From: Galbula dea
Lineage: Eukaryota > Chordata > Aves > Piciformes > Galbulidae
Direction: 5' to 3'
NCBI GenBank assembly: GCA_013399015.1
Contig: VWZX01010095.1
Coordinates: 1,240,001-1,304,000 of the forward strand
Length of the DNA: 64,000 nt
The notes beneath the pieces were generated by a model. The model searched no databases. It was not told the origin of the DNA and saw nothing but the letters and a program-made list of their open reading frames with translations. The translations under genes were made by a program, and so were the position numbers. This document shows positions 37,720-50,260 of this stretch, piece after piece (the stretch's first letter is position 1; every line of letters begins with the position of its first letter).

Positions 37720-40700
37720 TCCAGGATCTCTTCACAGTTTCACTCTCCACAACTAGTTATATGAATTTCAAATCTCTGCAAGTCATGGGCTGGAAATTAC
37801 AGGGCAAAATAATTGTCAAAAGAATTTTCTTTGTAAAAAGAAGAACTGGACCATATATACATCCATGGTTTCCTTCAACTTTGCTCCCTCCCTAGCTTCA
37901 GGGAAGAGAACAGCTGAGAAGGAGGGCTGCATCTCAGTCAGGAAGCTCTCAAATCAGAGTGCCAAGATTGAAACGCTGCAGTGCTCTATCTGTGTTGGAA
38001 ATGTTAGCTGGCACATCCTCCACAAGCCCTTATTAACTCCTTATGTTAATTTCAACATTTTGCTTGTTAAGAATCTATAAATCCATTCCCAAACTGCTTT
38101 CCTGTGCTCCTGTAATAAGGCTATTTAATAGGTCACTGTGCTTAGTATACATGCCAACTACTCAGACGGAGTGTTTAGTCAGCTAGCTTGGTCTCCAGGC
38201 TGAATGTAGATAAATCTGCCACTTGCCCTGCAATGCTGCTCTCCTCCAGTTTAAAAGGTTTTTCCTCTCTCGGGAAAGCCTGGTTTGGAAGAGGCTTTAT
38301 CTAGATTTTCATGTCTGAAAGTTAGGAGTCTAATTTAAAATAGAGTCCTAGGCTTTCTCTAGACTCAGTAGAAAGACAGGCTTCCTTGGTGGTGACTGGC
38401 TTTAGATAGGTTTAATCATCTGTTGGAAGCAGTTTTCTTTCTGATACAGCTTTTGAGGGAATCATAACTGTGGTCTATGTGCTTCTAACACTGAAAGCAA
38501 AAGTCAGGTCAACTGAATCTGGGTCATTGGCTCCATAATCGGGTATAAACTCTCTGTAATTATTTAACAGCCTTTAGGAAGAAAACCATTAGGACCAAGA
38601 TTTATGGTGGTAGTTGGCCATCAGGCAGCTTTGCACTGGGTGGGAGAGAAGATAAAATGCCTTCAGGTGGTGGCAGCAGAGAGGGCAGGGCCAGATCTCT
38701 ATTTGTATGCATTTTAAAATAGGATACTCAGACTGGATGCAGTAGAGCAGTGTTTACAGCCTGCTCTGCTTGAATTGGATCAATGACAGAGAAATTTCTA
38801 CCTGAAGGGCATATGCTTTTCTCTCTGTCTTAGACTGGAAATTTCATCTTGGACTTGCAAAACTTTTTTTTTCCCCCCCTAATGTATATTGCCTTTCAAA
38901 GAAAAATCTTCAAAATTGTCAAAGCCCTGAGAAGTTCTTATGAGGATACCCCTATACCCTCTATATGTGGGTTAATCCAAACCACCACCTCGCTCTGAGC
39001 TCCTGCTGAGCTATTTCACACTGAAAATCTTAGCTGGCCAAGCTAATAGTGGGATGTGCACTTTGCCTCTTTAAAGTGAGAAGATGGGGATGTTTCTCAG
39101 CAGAGCAACACACAACCAGACAGATTCCCTGCAGGCTTTTCCACTCCCTGCTTGTTCTGAACTAAATGCTATTAACACTATCTCATGCTAAATAAATAAA
39201 AGCTTTGGTGCTTTACAGATAAGGAGTTCCTGGACTGAAGCATCTTTCACAATTTAGGTATTAGACTCTAAGCAAATAACCATACACAAAGACATGCTCT
39301 CAAAGATGAGCCAAAGGAATATTCCACATGGACTAGTGCATCTCACATCTGAAAATTGCCCAGCAATGCACGTGCACATCTGACTGGTGGGGAGATTATC
39401 ACACAAACAATCCCAAATCAGTGGCTGATGGAAATGCCTTTAATAACCCTGAAAGATACTCACATTGATATTCATACAGTCACTTTAAGTTGTATGTTTT
39501 AGTAGTTACCTGTATGTGGGAGGAAAATTATTAGTGGCTGCTAGGAAAGCAGCCTCACAAACAAAGAGGTAAATCACTGCCTTTATTTCCGTTCTGTTAA
39601 CTGGTATCTACACCACAGAGCCCTTTAAACAAAGCTTTTCAGCTTCATCCTTTCCAGGATGTAGTCCTTAAGCTTTTGGTGATTCAACAAAATAAAAATG
39701 TTTTATGCAAATGTCTTAACTTCTTCCAGGCTTTCAACAAAGAATGAACAAACAGCAGCAGCATAATTTTTAAAAGGCTAAAGGCATCATTTCAATTTCT
39801 TTTGATCTTTGGAGAAATATCAAAGCCTTCCTTATTATATTAATCCAGATAATTATGTTACAAATGACAAAACAAGGTGCAAGGATGAAGTTTCCTTGCT
39901 ATTTCTAGAATTGTATACTTAAAAATATTCTGCAAAAATATTTCAGTGGGAAACTGCGAAATTCCACATCTTCATTCAGTTCCCATACAAGTGTTAGAGT
40001 TCCTCAGCAGCAAGAATTCTGGTTGCCACTAAACTGATGTGAGCAGTGTCACCCCTCCCTTTGGGGCAGATTCAGCTCTCTATAGACTAGTACAGACTTT
40101 ATACACAGAGTATAAGCAGGAAACCTTTCTGACCTGCAATCTAACCCATGGGCTCTGCCAACTCCAGTTTTAACACCTCACGCCTACCGGCTCTGGGAAC
40201 TATGAGAAGTACTTTTAAATTGCTATTAACGATTACACAGCATACACTATGCTATGAATAATGAGGGCAGAATTAGGGCTTTGTCTGCCCTGGTGTTGCT
40301 GCCTCTGCTTTCCTTTGTCATCACAAAAGAGAACTGAAAATCACAGCATCTATTTCAAAGATAGCTGGAACTTCTGAGTTCCTCCCCACACTGTAATATG
40401 AAAGCCTGCAGAGGTCTCCGTTAAGAACCCAGGTAGAATTCTATATATTAAACAGAACATATATAAGAAAAGAAAGAGGTTGTCAGGATGCCTTCAAAGC
40501 AGAAAAATCAGTAGTCAAAACCACCACAAATAACTGAAATTCTCACTCCATAAAACTTGAATTAGGTTCAACCATGGTGAATTGCATTGCCTTCTGGCAC
40601 TAAGCCCTGCTAATTACTTCAATCCTCACTCAGGGAGTGGTGAGACTTAATATTACCATCAAAGTACATCCAGTCTATCCTGCATCAGCCATACAGAAGC

Positions 40701-42750
40701 CATAACTAAATTAGACCTTGAAAACAGGCTCTTTGTTCTCTTTTATACTGCTAAAGTCCTTGTCAAGTTGAATTACATCTGAAGCAACACAAAGTCTTAA
40801 AGACATAGCCCCCAGTAAAAACTTTTCAGTCTGAGAGGGATTAATCACAGATCATAGTTATCAGTCTAAGAATTAAATGCAACAATAAAATTATATAAAT
40901 GCCAACAAAAACTCATTATTACTTATTTACTTACTGCTATAAAGACTAATCAAGGGTTGTAACACTGAAGGTGACAAGACTCCTGTGTTTACAACTCCAC
41001 TATGCACCTAACTTACTGTAACATTTATTTCACTTTTGCTATAGATTTCCATATGGCCCTTAAGGAGGAATGGGCAATGTGTAATGATTTTCTTTAACCT
41101 CAGAGTGAAATTCATGAGCAAGATTCAGCAAAATCGACATGAAATGAAACTCAGGACGACAGTAAAATCCCAAATTCTGAACTGCTTTCACCCAATAATC
41201 TTTTCTGTCCTCTTTGAAATACTTACTGCAATCAACTCTTGGTTATGCTTAGGTATATTAGCTGTATTAGGGGTGGAGATGCACCCAATGCAGTTTCCGT
41301 CCTCTGCCTTTATGAGCTGTGAAGTGCAATGTGAAAATACCTAAGCTGTTTCCAAGGAAGTTAGGTCAGCCCTGGACATACACAGGTGGCTCAGGTACAA
41401 CACCACATAGAAAAAAAAAAAATAGCTTCCATAGCCAGTCTGGTTATATCTATGCAGCACTGACCTGCACCTTCTCACCATCTGGACTGCCTGCTCAGGT
41501 CAGTGCTAGCTCAGAGTTCCCTGTGTTCAACAGTCAGCAAGGTCTGTGATCTTTCTTTTCTCCATTCCCTCCTTCTGGCTTGTCCCAATAGCCTATTTTG
41601 TCAATGTTTTGCATGAGTGATGCTTTTGCTTTCTTTCAGATGATTCTCTCCTCCCAGTCCATTAATCTTAAATTAGGTGGTAAAAGTAGAATACCCTGTG
41701 AAACTCATAATGTGCTGCCCACTGAGTAGTATTCCTACTGTGGTGGCACTTGGAGCCCACCAGAAAGAAAGGAAGACAATAGAGAAGCAGTTCCTGGTGC
41801 AGGAAGCCCACACTGTGTTATCAGACAACTTACACAGAATTTACTCCTGGCTGAGGGCTAAATAGCATTTCAAATCTTTCTCAGAAACCACATGTAAAGC
41901 TTCTGGGCATGATACTGTCCTAACACAGCCAAACACTAATTCCCTCACCAGCATCTTGAACATGTGTACAGTAGCACAGACATAAGCATAGAGAGTTGTG
42001 CTAGTACTTGTATTAGCATCCCTTCCCTGCAGTCTAGTGACAGAGTGAATAAGTAACCACTGAGGGAAAAGTCTCTATATGAAAGACTGTGAGGCATGGT
42101 CTTTTCTTCCCAAAACCACTGGCTATACTGAAAGCCTAGTTTCACATGGGTTTGCTGTTTCTCTGTACTTCTAATGCCTAAAGCAAAATATGGATTGAAA
42201 ATCTCTATTTTTATCTTTCAGAGTATCTGGGAAACCATTGCCATTTGCTAAACTGACCAGACTTGAGCCCTTTTCTGTCCCCCTGGAGATCCCTCTTAAC
42301 AAGGAAAATCCCCCTATTACTTGCCTGATTGATAATAAATTGAAAGAGAGCTGCAGTTAGCAGTTGGGTTAGCGGAGATGGAGGAAAAAAAGATCCTGAC
42401 TGGGGCTACGACCAGGTAAACTAAAGACCTGAGCCATGTGTGCTGTGGTTTATCAACTCTCTGGAGAGCAAACAGAAGAAATGCAAACAGTGAAAGAAAA
42501 GGAGAAGTAGGAGAAGAAAGAGAAGGCAGAAACATGTAACAACAGTCAGCTTCAAAGTCTTGACCTCTTTCAAAACGTTATCTGCCACCAAGCATCTATC
42601 CAAGTGACCTTACTGTCTAATAAGGAGCTTTCAGCCAATGGTTCGTGGTCTCTGGAATCAGCAACAGAGGAGTATGCACAAATTTGCACACACACATTTC
42701 CACACTGCTTCAGCAGTGGTGTTGTACTTAGAAACTTCTTTTACCTACCT
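37720..42750. other. Non-coding single-copy DNA
   Basis: Five kilobases with no gene or transposon recognised. A12 occurs near 41411, and a purine-rich tract at 42494-42528. Open frames are short (up to about 86 codons) and unlike known families. Confidence 0.65.
42494..42528. repeat. Purine-rich tract
   Basis: A GAAAGAAAAGGAGAAG pattern, nearly free of pyrimidines, just upstream of the plus-strand CR1. Simple sequence; no function inferred. Confidence 0.6.
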
Positions 42751-43173
42751 CTGGGGCACCGCAGTTTAGGAAGGACACTGAGCTACTAGAGAGGGTGCAG
42801 AGGAGGGCAACTAAGCTAGTCAGGGGTCTGGAAAACAGGCCTTATGAGGAGTGGCTTAGGGAGCTGGGCTTGTTTAGCCTGGAGAAGAGGAGGCTGCGGG
42901 GAGACCTTATCGCTCTCTTCAGCTACTTGAAAGGCCATTCTAGGGAGGTGGGTGTTGGCCTCTTCTCCCTTGTGACTAGTGACAGGACTAGAGGGAATGG
43001 GCTTAAGCCAGGGTAGGTTTAGATTAGATATTAGGAAGAATTTCTTTACTGAAGGAGTGGTTAGATATTGGAATAGGCTGCCCAGGGAGGTGGTGGAGTC
43101 ACCGTCCCTGGAGGTTTTTAAGAAGAGGATAGATGTTTCTTCAGGGGATGATTTAGGGGTAAGAGTAGTGTAG
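42751..43173 (+). pseudogene. CR1 ORF2 C-terminal remnant, frameshifted
   Basis: In one frame (to the stop at 43014-43016) the sequence encodes the end of the CR1 reverse-transcriptase protein, with the family wording LLERVQRRATKLVRGLE, LRELGLFSLEKRRLRGDLI and TSDRTRGNGLK. Around 43008 a few bases are missing compared with the family, shifting to another frame. That frame continues GRFRLDIRKNFFT, WNRLPREVVESPSLEVFKKR and stops at 43171-43173. CR1 ORF2 normally also carries endonuclease and reverse-transcriptase domains upstream; both are absent through 5' truncation. The copy cannot encode an active protein. Confidence 0.9.
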
Positions 43174-43237
43174 GGCTATCGGTTGGACTAGATGATCTTG
43201 AGGGTCCTTTCCAACCGTAATGATTCTGTGATTCTGT
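42751..43237 (+). mobile_element. CR1 non-LTR retrotransposon, best-preserved copy, 5'-truncated
   Basis: About 490 bp in plus orientation: the last part of ORF2 followed by the 3' UTR. The end is diagnostic, with GGTTGGACTAGATGATCTTG (43180-43199), TCCTTTCCAACC, and two copies of the octamer-like tail TGATTCTG. It is less diverged than the other copies and is the only long plus-strand CR1 here. The 5' truncation is typical of the family. No clear target-site duplication is visible, also usual for CR1. Confidence 0.95.
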
Positions 43238-45427
43238 TTTTGTCTGAACTTGCCCTCATTTTAAAATACACTCAAGCACAAAAACATTCAGGAGATTTAC
43301 TATGGAATGGAAAAAACTGAAAGGCATTTCTTGTACACCAGCAAGGTGAAATAATAATGGATGTAAATGTCATGTGGAGAATTGGGAGTTCTTATAATAA
43401 ATTATCAAAAAATACAAATATTTACAATTCAAATATTGCACAAATACAATCACTGTACAATGCAAATGCTACAGAAATTAATATTTTCAATTTACCAGCT
43501 TGATGAATTAATAGCAGAACTTATCTAAGCTCCCAAAAATAGTCTCAGTGCTAATGAAGTAAGGGATGAATGAACAGAATAAGTTTAACACTTTGCTCTA
43601 CTCAAACAAAACTTGTTTTTCAGTATACTAGCATTTTTGGGGCAGGATCTTCTAACTGAAGGTGATATCTTGGTAGCCCTGGAAGGTTCTACCTCACAAC
43701 ACAAATGCCAGATCAGCATAGTCAAATGCCTCTTGGCTGAACAGAAGAGAAAGGCAAGCTGTAATTGTGTTTCGAGGCAAAAAAGACTCGATGGAGGTTA
43801 GCATACTCAAATGTACATTGTAGGTTAGACCAACTTTTGATTTAAGTGTTTGCCTTAGGATGTAAAGCCAACAATATTGCATGGAAAGAGTGTGTCTCCT
43901 TGGCTAGAAGAAATGAGGCTTTGTTGGTACACTTCAAGTAGGATGTAGAGCCCTTTGGCCTCAACTCAGGAAAGATTTAGGCTCCCGACTGAATCTGATG
44001 CAGAATTACGGAAAGCTAGGACATTAAGGGTTAGCTACAGTATCTTCTTGTATCCAGGTGGAAGAAAAGGGTCTCACCAACGTGAAGTTATGGGCAAGAA
44101 AAAGGCCATGAAACATATAAGAATACTGTCCTGCGAAATATCCTCCATGAAAGGAGCCTTTATCTCACCTACAAATCATCTGAGAACCTCCAGGTTTAGG
44201 ATGTTCTCCAGAAGAGGGAAAAAGATAAAGGATTTCAGTGAACTTCAATGGATCAGAAGTGAAGTTACCTACATAAAAGTAGAACTCTGCCTTAAGCAGC
44301 AACCTATGAGGACAGAAAAATCTGCTGCTGCTGTAATTTTGAAGTCCTTGGAGCTCATTCTACACACATTCATTCACATACATTCTTTATAACTGCCAGC
44401 AAGAAAGGGCACAGCAGCACAGTAGATTGTATGTAATCTGAAGATAACTCATTTTTATTAATATGTAAATTATAAGGTTATTTTTTATGCACATAGTTTA
44501 TTAATCACAAACATACAAGATAAATTGTATTTGGAGTCTCAAGGCTAAGTCTAGATAGCACATTCCCTAGTAGAACATCAAATTTTTTCATGTGGCTGCT
44601 CAAAGCAGCCATGATGCATGCAAAACAGGCACTTAATAAGGACTAAGTTATTCTCTCAGCTCTGAGTACTGCATTTATATGCCCTAGTTGGAAAATTCTT
44701 CTTCCAGCATACTTCTCCTAGTTAAGAGAGGATTTATCCCTAATTAAGCCATACTGTAATATCCCTTAGTACAAGCACTGTGGCTCAGCTTACCTTTCTC
44801 TAGATACTTCACTGGGGCAGTTTAACTGGGAGACTGTTCTGCTTTCTAGGAGCTGATGGAAAGGGAAAAAAGTTCCACAGGTTGTGCCTCCCTCTCTTTA
44901 CATATCTGAGGAGTCTATGCTCTTAACTTGACTACATCAGTTGAGTGACCAAAGTCAATCAGGAGAAATCCAAATCTATGTCTTCTGGGAAGAAGCTATA
45001 TTTGGATAAGTATTTATTGCTTCAGGAAGGCCTTTTAATCATAATGAAAATCACGTCAGTTTCAATTTATCATCAGATATGTTTGATATTCAGTTGTAGT
45101 ATTTTATAGTAGAAATGCCTCAAGCAGATACCTATCTCCACAACTCTGGCCAAATGCCACACAGATTCCTGCATTTACCCACACAGGGAAAATTTTCTAG
45201 CATATACTTCACACTCTATTCTGCTTTTTTATGTACTCCAGTCGTAGATATAACAATGAGTCACACAAGAAAAAAGCAGCTAGAAAGATGTGTTATCAAA
45301 CTGATGGCATGTCACTTAATTTCCTGTTCTCATGGTTTTAACATAGAATTGGTTGAAAAATATTCTGCATAGAGAATGAAGGATTTGTGATTTTAAATGT
45401 TGCCCTACTGGCAGCAAAAGCAGCATC

Positions 45428-45455
45428 TGTGCGTGTGTACATGTGAGTGTGTGTA
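45428..45455. repeat. Degenerate GT-rich microsatellite
   Basis: GTGCGTGTGTACATGTGAGT followed by GTGTGT; an interrupted GT dinucleotide tract. Confidence 0.65.
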
Positions 45456-46762
45456 ACATGACTGCAAGGAGCCTTTTTATTTACTTATTATTAATTTGTA
45501 AATATTCTTACACCTAACATCTGGTATAGCAATGAAAGGCAACAGGTTCATCTCAGAATGCTTGTCTCCTCTTGAGATGTAGACTACTGTGCTGCAAGGA
45601 AGCAACTTTCCAGTCTTTTTCTAGCTAAACCAGCAATAAAAACTGGAAATAAATGCTGCTGAGAGTGTGCTCGCTCATGTGCTTAATAAAAAATCGTGTT
45701 TTGTACAATGATAACATGGGCTGCACTCCCTCAGAAGACAGATGTGGGAGAAAGAATGAAATTGGATTCATGGTGAAACAGGGAGTACATGCATCTGAAA
45801 GGATTCCTCCTGCTGATAGTCCTAATGATACCATTTCAGAGGACTGAAGTGCTGCTGTCTTTTCATACCCAGCTGCTGCCAAGTGGAGATTGGACTAGAT
45901 AATGTTCTAAACCATATTTGAGAACAATCACTTTTGATACCAAAGACGGTGAAAAAGAGGATAGGAGGAGAAAGGAGAGAAAGAATGTCTCCCAGAAAAG
46001 GAGATTAGGGAAACAATAATCAGATTTAAACTTTTTTTTCCTAGGGAATAAAAATAATCACACAGTGCTTCTCCAAGAAGCACTCAGACAGATCATGTTC
46101 ATGTATTGACTGCAACTTTCCTAGGATAGACATAAGCATGTTTACATTGAGCTGTGACTTCATCTTAGAAATTCAGACTGCTCAGTGGTTTCAAGATCTT
46201 CATCATCTCTGAACAATCTGAATGTAAATTACATTAATTTAATAAAGGGCTAAAATAAGCCTGTTTGTCCTTGCATGGGAATGAAGAGGAGGAGTAGGCA
46301 TCAACCCCTCATAGGGGTACTGGCAGCCGTAGGGCTTGGACTGTGCATCAAGTGTGAGCCTTTTTCCACTAGCAGGGTAAGCTGCTTGTTTGGTTTTGAA
46401 CTGGGAAGGACAGTGAACATGTAGGAATAGTCAGGAGAAACTGAGAGATGGTTTAAGAAATTGCTCCTTGGCTCCAAACAGCCTGAGCTGCTTTATGACT
46501 CACTATCATTCCACACCCTTGGTGGCAGATGGGAAGAAACTAGAGTTGATCCAAGAGGATTAGGTATTATTCAGGCTTCAGCTTCAAATGATTTCAAGAT
46601 CTGATAACTGGTCTCACATAAATCTGGCTTCACACTTACAGATGAAAGACTTTTGAAAGGTTTTTGGATAACGGAACAGATCATACAGCAGAAGTTTGGT
46701 TAGCCACAGTTTTGCCATGGTGTATGACTGACACAACAGCAAAGTGCATGCAATGTCACACA

Positions 46763-46808
46763 GCATCACAGTATGTTAGGAGTTGGAAGGAACCTCGAAA
46801 GATCACCT
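46763..46808 (-). mobile_element. CR1 3'-tail fragment
   Basis: About 46 bp of a CR1 3' end: GTATGTTAGGAGTTGGAAGG then AACCTCGAAAGATCACCT. It shares the subfamily wording with the fragment at 26.85 kb. Either the insertion was truncated after a few dozen bases or the rest was deleted. Confidence 0.8.
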
Positions 46809-47550
46809 ATGATAAAAACATGCTTCTGGAGTTCTGAAATACTCCATGCTAGCAGATGTTTTGGGTAAAGGTATCAGGACTTTAGTGGACCAATTGTACT
46901 GGATCATTTATGCATACACAACAAAGATATATACACAACACAGAGCCTACATTAAAAAAGGCAAGAAAATCTTGATGTAGTTTAAGAAAAAATTGATGTA
47001 CACAGGGGGGCATCCAACTCATACATGTGCTTTGTGAACCCATGTGGCAGAATCCTGTACGCAGATATTAGGGTTTAGCAAAATGACATCATCCAAGGCT
47101 AGGAAGACCAGAGTTTCTTGTATACTTTGCAGGTGACAGCAATACAAACAGAAATGATGAATCCAAGTGCAAAAAACCTGTTGCAATATCAGTGGCACAG
47201 AGCAGGCACACCTGAGACTTGCCATGCATTTGCTTTACAGTTGTGATGTGTCACCACCCAGCCTGGCACAGCTGCAGTACAGATGTGCTGCATGTCTTTC
47301 TTCACTGCTGATACATTTCCCACACTTTCTAAGACACTCTATTCACTGTCACTCAGCTAAGATTCCAGCAAGATGAGTGTCTCGGTAGAGGGGACAGATG
47401 CTACTATTACCTCTGGTGGCAGCAGCTAACCTTTCCACAGCACGTGCACATGAACTGGTCATCAACCCATGAATACCTTCTGGATTAATTGCAACAAAAA
47501 TGTTTTAAAGCCTGGCCATAAAATCAAAATACCTCCCTGCTGCTGCTCCT

Positions 47551-47622
47551 CAAAAAAAAAAAAAAAAAACCCAAACCAAAAAAACCCCAAAACCAAACAA
47601 AAACAAACCAAAACAACCCCAC
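47551..47622. repeat. A18 run and A/C-rich low-complexity tract
   Basis: About eighteen A, then blocks of CCC, CCAAA, AAACCCC, CCAAACAAAA and AACC lacking G and T. The A run could be the tail of a retroposed sequence, but no parent sequence is recognised upstream. A/C-rich tails of this kind are common simple sequence. Confidence 0.85.
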
Positions 47623-50232
47623 CAACAGGTTTTATTAAATCTAATGCTGATAGAACAACCTATCTACTAAATAATTTGTTAATCATTTCGCATGCAGTTT
47701 ACATAGAGAAATTACACCTTAGAGGTTGTTTACATACTGTTCAATTTAACTGCTCATTGGGTGCTTGCTATTCACAGCATGCAGCTGCTTGCACAAGGCA
47801 CATGGTGTTCTTCCCATTGCCCCACAAGATTTCTGAAGCATTTCAGACAGATTTTGTAGGGGTTTTTTTCAGGCTAGAAGGAGGGCATTATTTAGCATGA
47901 CCTTATGCATAACACAGGCCACAAATATTCCACGAATGACAGAAGGCCTTGTCCAGATGCAAATACGGATGCTCACGTGAATCCCAAAATGATAGTGGAA
48001 ACAAAACCCTTCTTGCTTTACAAATATAAGTGCAACGAATAAGATGACATCAAGAAGTTGCTCACAGTCTGAATGAACAGTCTTTGACACATGTGTTATT
48101 CAACTTGTTCTCTCTCAGAATAGTTCACCCTTTCCAGAGCTCTGTTCCCTGATCCTAAATTCATCTGGCCATGGGTAGTCAGTTGCAAAGCAAACTGGAC
48201 CCTTCATAACAACCCCAACAATCCAATTCTATGTCACTCTGCTTGCAGTTGAAGAACCTAAGCACATGCAGACATATGGTGCATTAGAAGGCATTAAGCA
48301 TATGTCTACATCTTCCTATACAGCAGAAAAATATTTCAGAAGAATCAGAGAATCATCACACGAGCTAGTCCTGGCTGTCATTTTGGGTAACAGCCTAAAC
48401 ATAATACTTTGGGATTCACAACTACAAAATTATTATGCCAGCACAGAACCTGGTACAAGGTAGAAGTGCCTTACCATAACTGGCTTGAAAATGTAAATAT
48501 CCTGGTCATCTTTTAACACGAAACCCAGGAATCAGTGTCTTCTTGAAATTCAGCAAGACTTTGGCTTCTACATGCTTATAGTTAGTACTTCAGAAAATTC
48601 TGCTGATGCATTAGATAATGGAGAGAGGAGGAGATATCACAAATGTTAACTTGAGCCCAGGGACACAAGTCATTGAAGGACTGGCTACAGAAACATGCCT
48701 TTTCCTGCTGATGACACAGGGAGCCTAGGGACACTAGATTTGACAGATACACAGTCTCCACAGTCCCATCCAAGATACTGGCCCAAGTTCACTCTTGCCA
48801 TTCAGATGTAAATTTTATAATTAAACAACAACCAAAAAGGGTCTGTAACACTCCTTTGCAATGGCAAAATGAAACAGTTGCAAATCCTCTGCCAGGTGCT
48901 TGTTGGACCCTGTTGGAAGGGGTCCAAACAATTAGCTACCTACCAGATGGGTAGCAAAGCACAAACAACAATCTAATGTGTCTTCTGGGTACAGACAACT
49001 CTGACTTTCAGTGATGTAATGATATTAACATGCAAAAGCATTTAAGTTGTCAGCATTTTGAAAACTTAATTTGGTAGTCTGCAATCTGCAATGGTTAGAC
49101 TCTCATAAACCAAACATCTACAGAAAGGACACCAGGAATACAGCTGGCAGAGGGAGAAACTGGGCTTCCCAGTGGAACATTCAGACTTTGCTTCATTACC
49201 AACAAAGGATCTGAGACACTTAAAAACAAACCAGAAAACATCACCAGCATGTACAAAATCTCAGGCATTTTTAAGCAATTTGTAAGATTTTCAGTGCTCA
49301 TGACTAATTAAAATTTTTAAAAAAAGGATGGCAACTGGGGAATATTACTCTCTGGCCTGGGAAATATATGTGAAATGTGCAGCAGACCAGACAGGGTGAT
49401 TGGTTTATAATGTTTGTAAGCAATCATTGCAATAACCTTTACAACTCGCCTCTGAACTTTGTTGCTACACAAAGCATGACCTAACAGGGACAACTGAAGC
49501 TTTCCATAGAAGATCACTACTTCTGAGAGTTTATCTTTCAGCCTTAGGCCTCACAGGTTTGTGAAGGGTTTTGGTCCAGTGTGAAGACTTATTTGAGATG
49601 AACAACAGCAGGCTCCTTGGCTGCTTTTTCTTAAATAAATAATGTGAAGATTTCTGCCAGCTGTCTGTACATCCAAGTGGAAGTAGTGTATATTTTACTT
49701 AGAGCAAAAGTTTTTGGGTCCCAGGCTTTATGATTCATCTGAGCAAACTTGCCAAATCTTACAATTGCCTCATAGTAATAGTTGGGTTTTTTTTTCTTAG
49801 AGCCCCAGACCTTTGAGTCATGGATTATATGAGGATTTCAACTTCCCTCTTAGTGAATAAGTAAAAGCCACTTTCTAGCCCTCCTGCACCTAATGCTAGA
49901 ATGTCAAGAGCTGCCAAAGAGAAGAAGAGAATAATAAATTGCTCTCTGTGATGGCTGAACATAAGACACACATAGGGGTAACAAGGCAGCAAAGGAGATT
50001 CAAGATTAACTTTAGCTAATTATTCTGATAAGGACACAGGCTTGAGGTCTCAATCTTGTTATGCCAAGAAGCTTACTAGTAATATCTGTTTAAAAGAAGA
50101 AATCCTCATTCATTGAAGGTTATTTTCTGTAGGGGGCAGGTCTGGATGTCAGCAGGACAATCTGATTCTGAGTCTATGCTCGAGAAAGCAATTTTGTCTT
50201 AGCAATACATTGCATGCATTTGTGAGTACCTG

Positions 50233-50260
50233 TTGGTGTGCACATGAGTGTGTGTGTGTT
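50233..50260. repeat. GT-rich microsatellite
   Basis: TTGGTGTGCACATGAGTGTG followed by TGTGTGTT; an interrupted GT tract similar to that at 45.43 kb. Confidence 0.65.

Noticed and set aside
43955..44392. Longest open frame of the window, 145 codons
   Set aside because: It starts at TTG, has no recognisable domain, and with a stop frequency near 6 percent per codon about one frame of this length is expected by chance in six frames of 64 kb.
45881..45920. GATTGGACTAGATAATGTTC, similar to the CR1 phrase GGTTGGACTAGATGATC
   Set aside because: The following TTCCAACC block and the tail repeat are missing, so the similarity is too short to call a CR1 fragment.
47469..47900. Open frame of 143 codons, lysine/proline/asparagine-rich in the middle
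   Set aside because: It runs through the A18 and A/C-rich tract, which lacks T and so cannot contain stops. The length is an artefact of low complexity.
48341..48356. AGAATCAGAGAATCAT, as in the complement of a CR1 tail
   Set aside because: The next bases lack the GGTTGGAAG block; a 14-16 base match alone is not enough.
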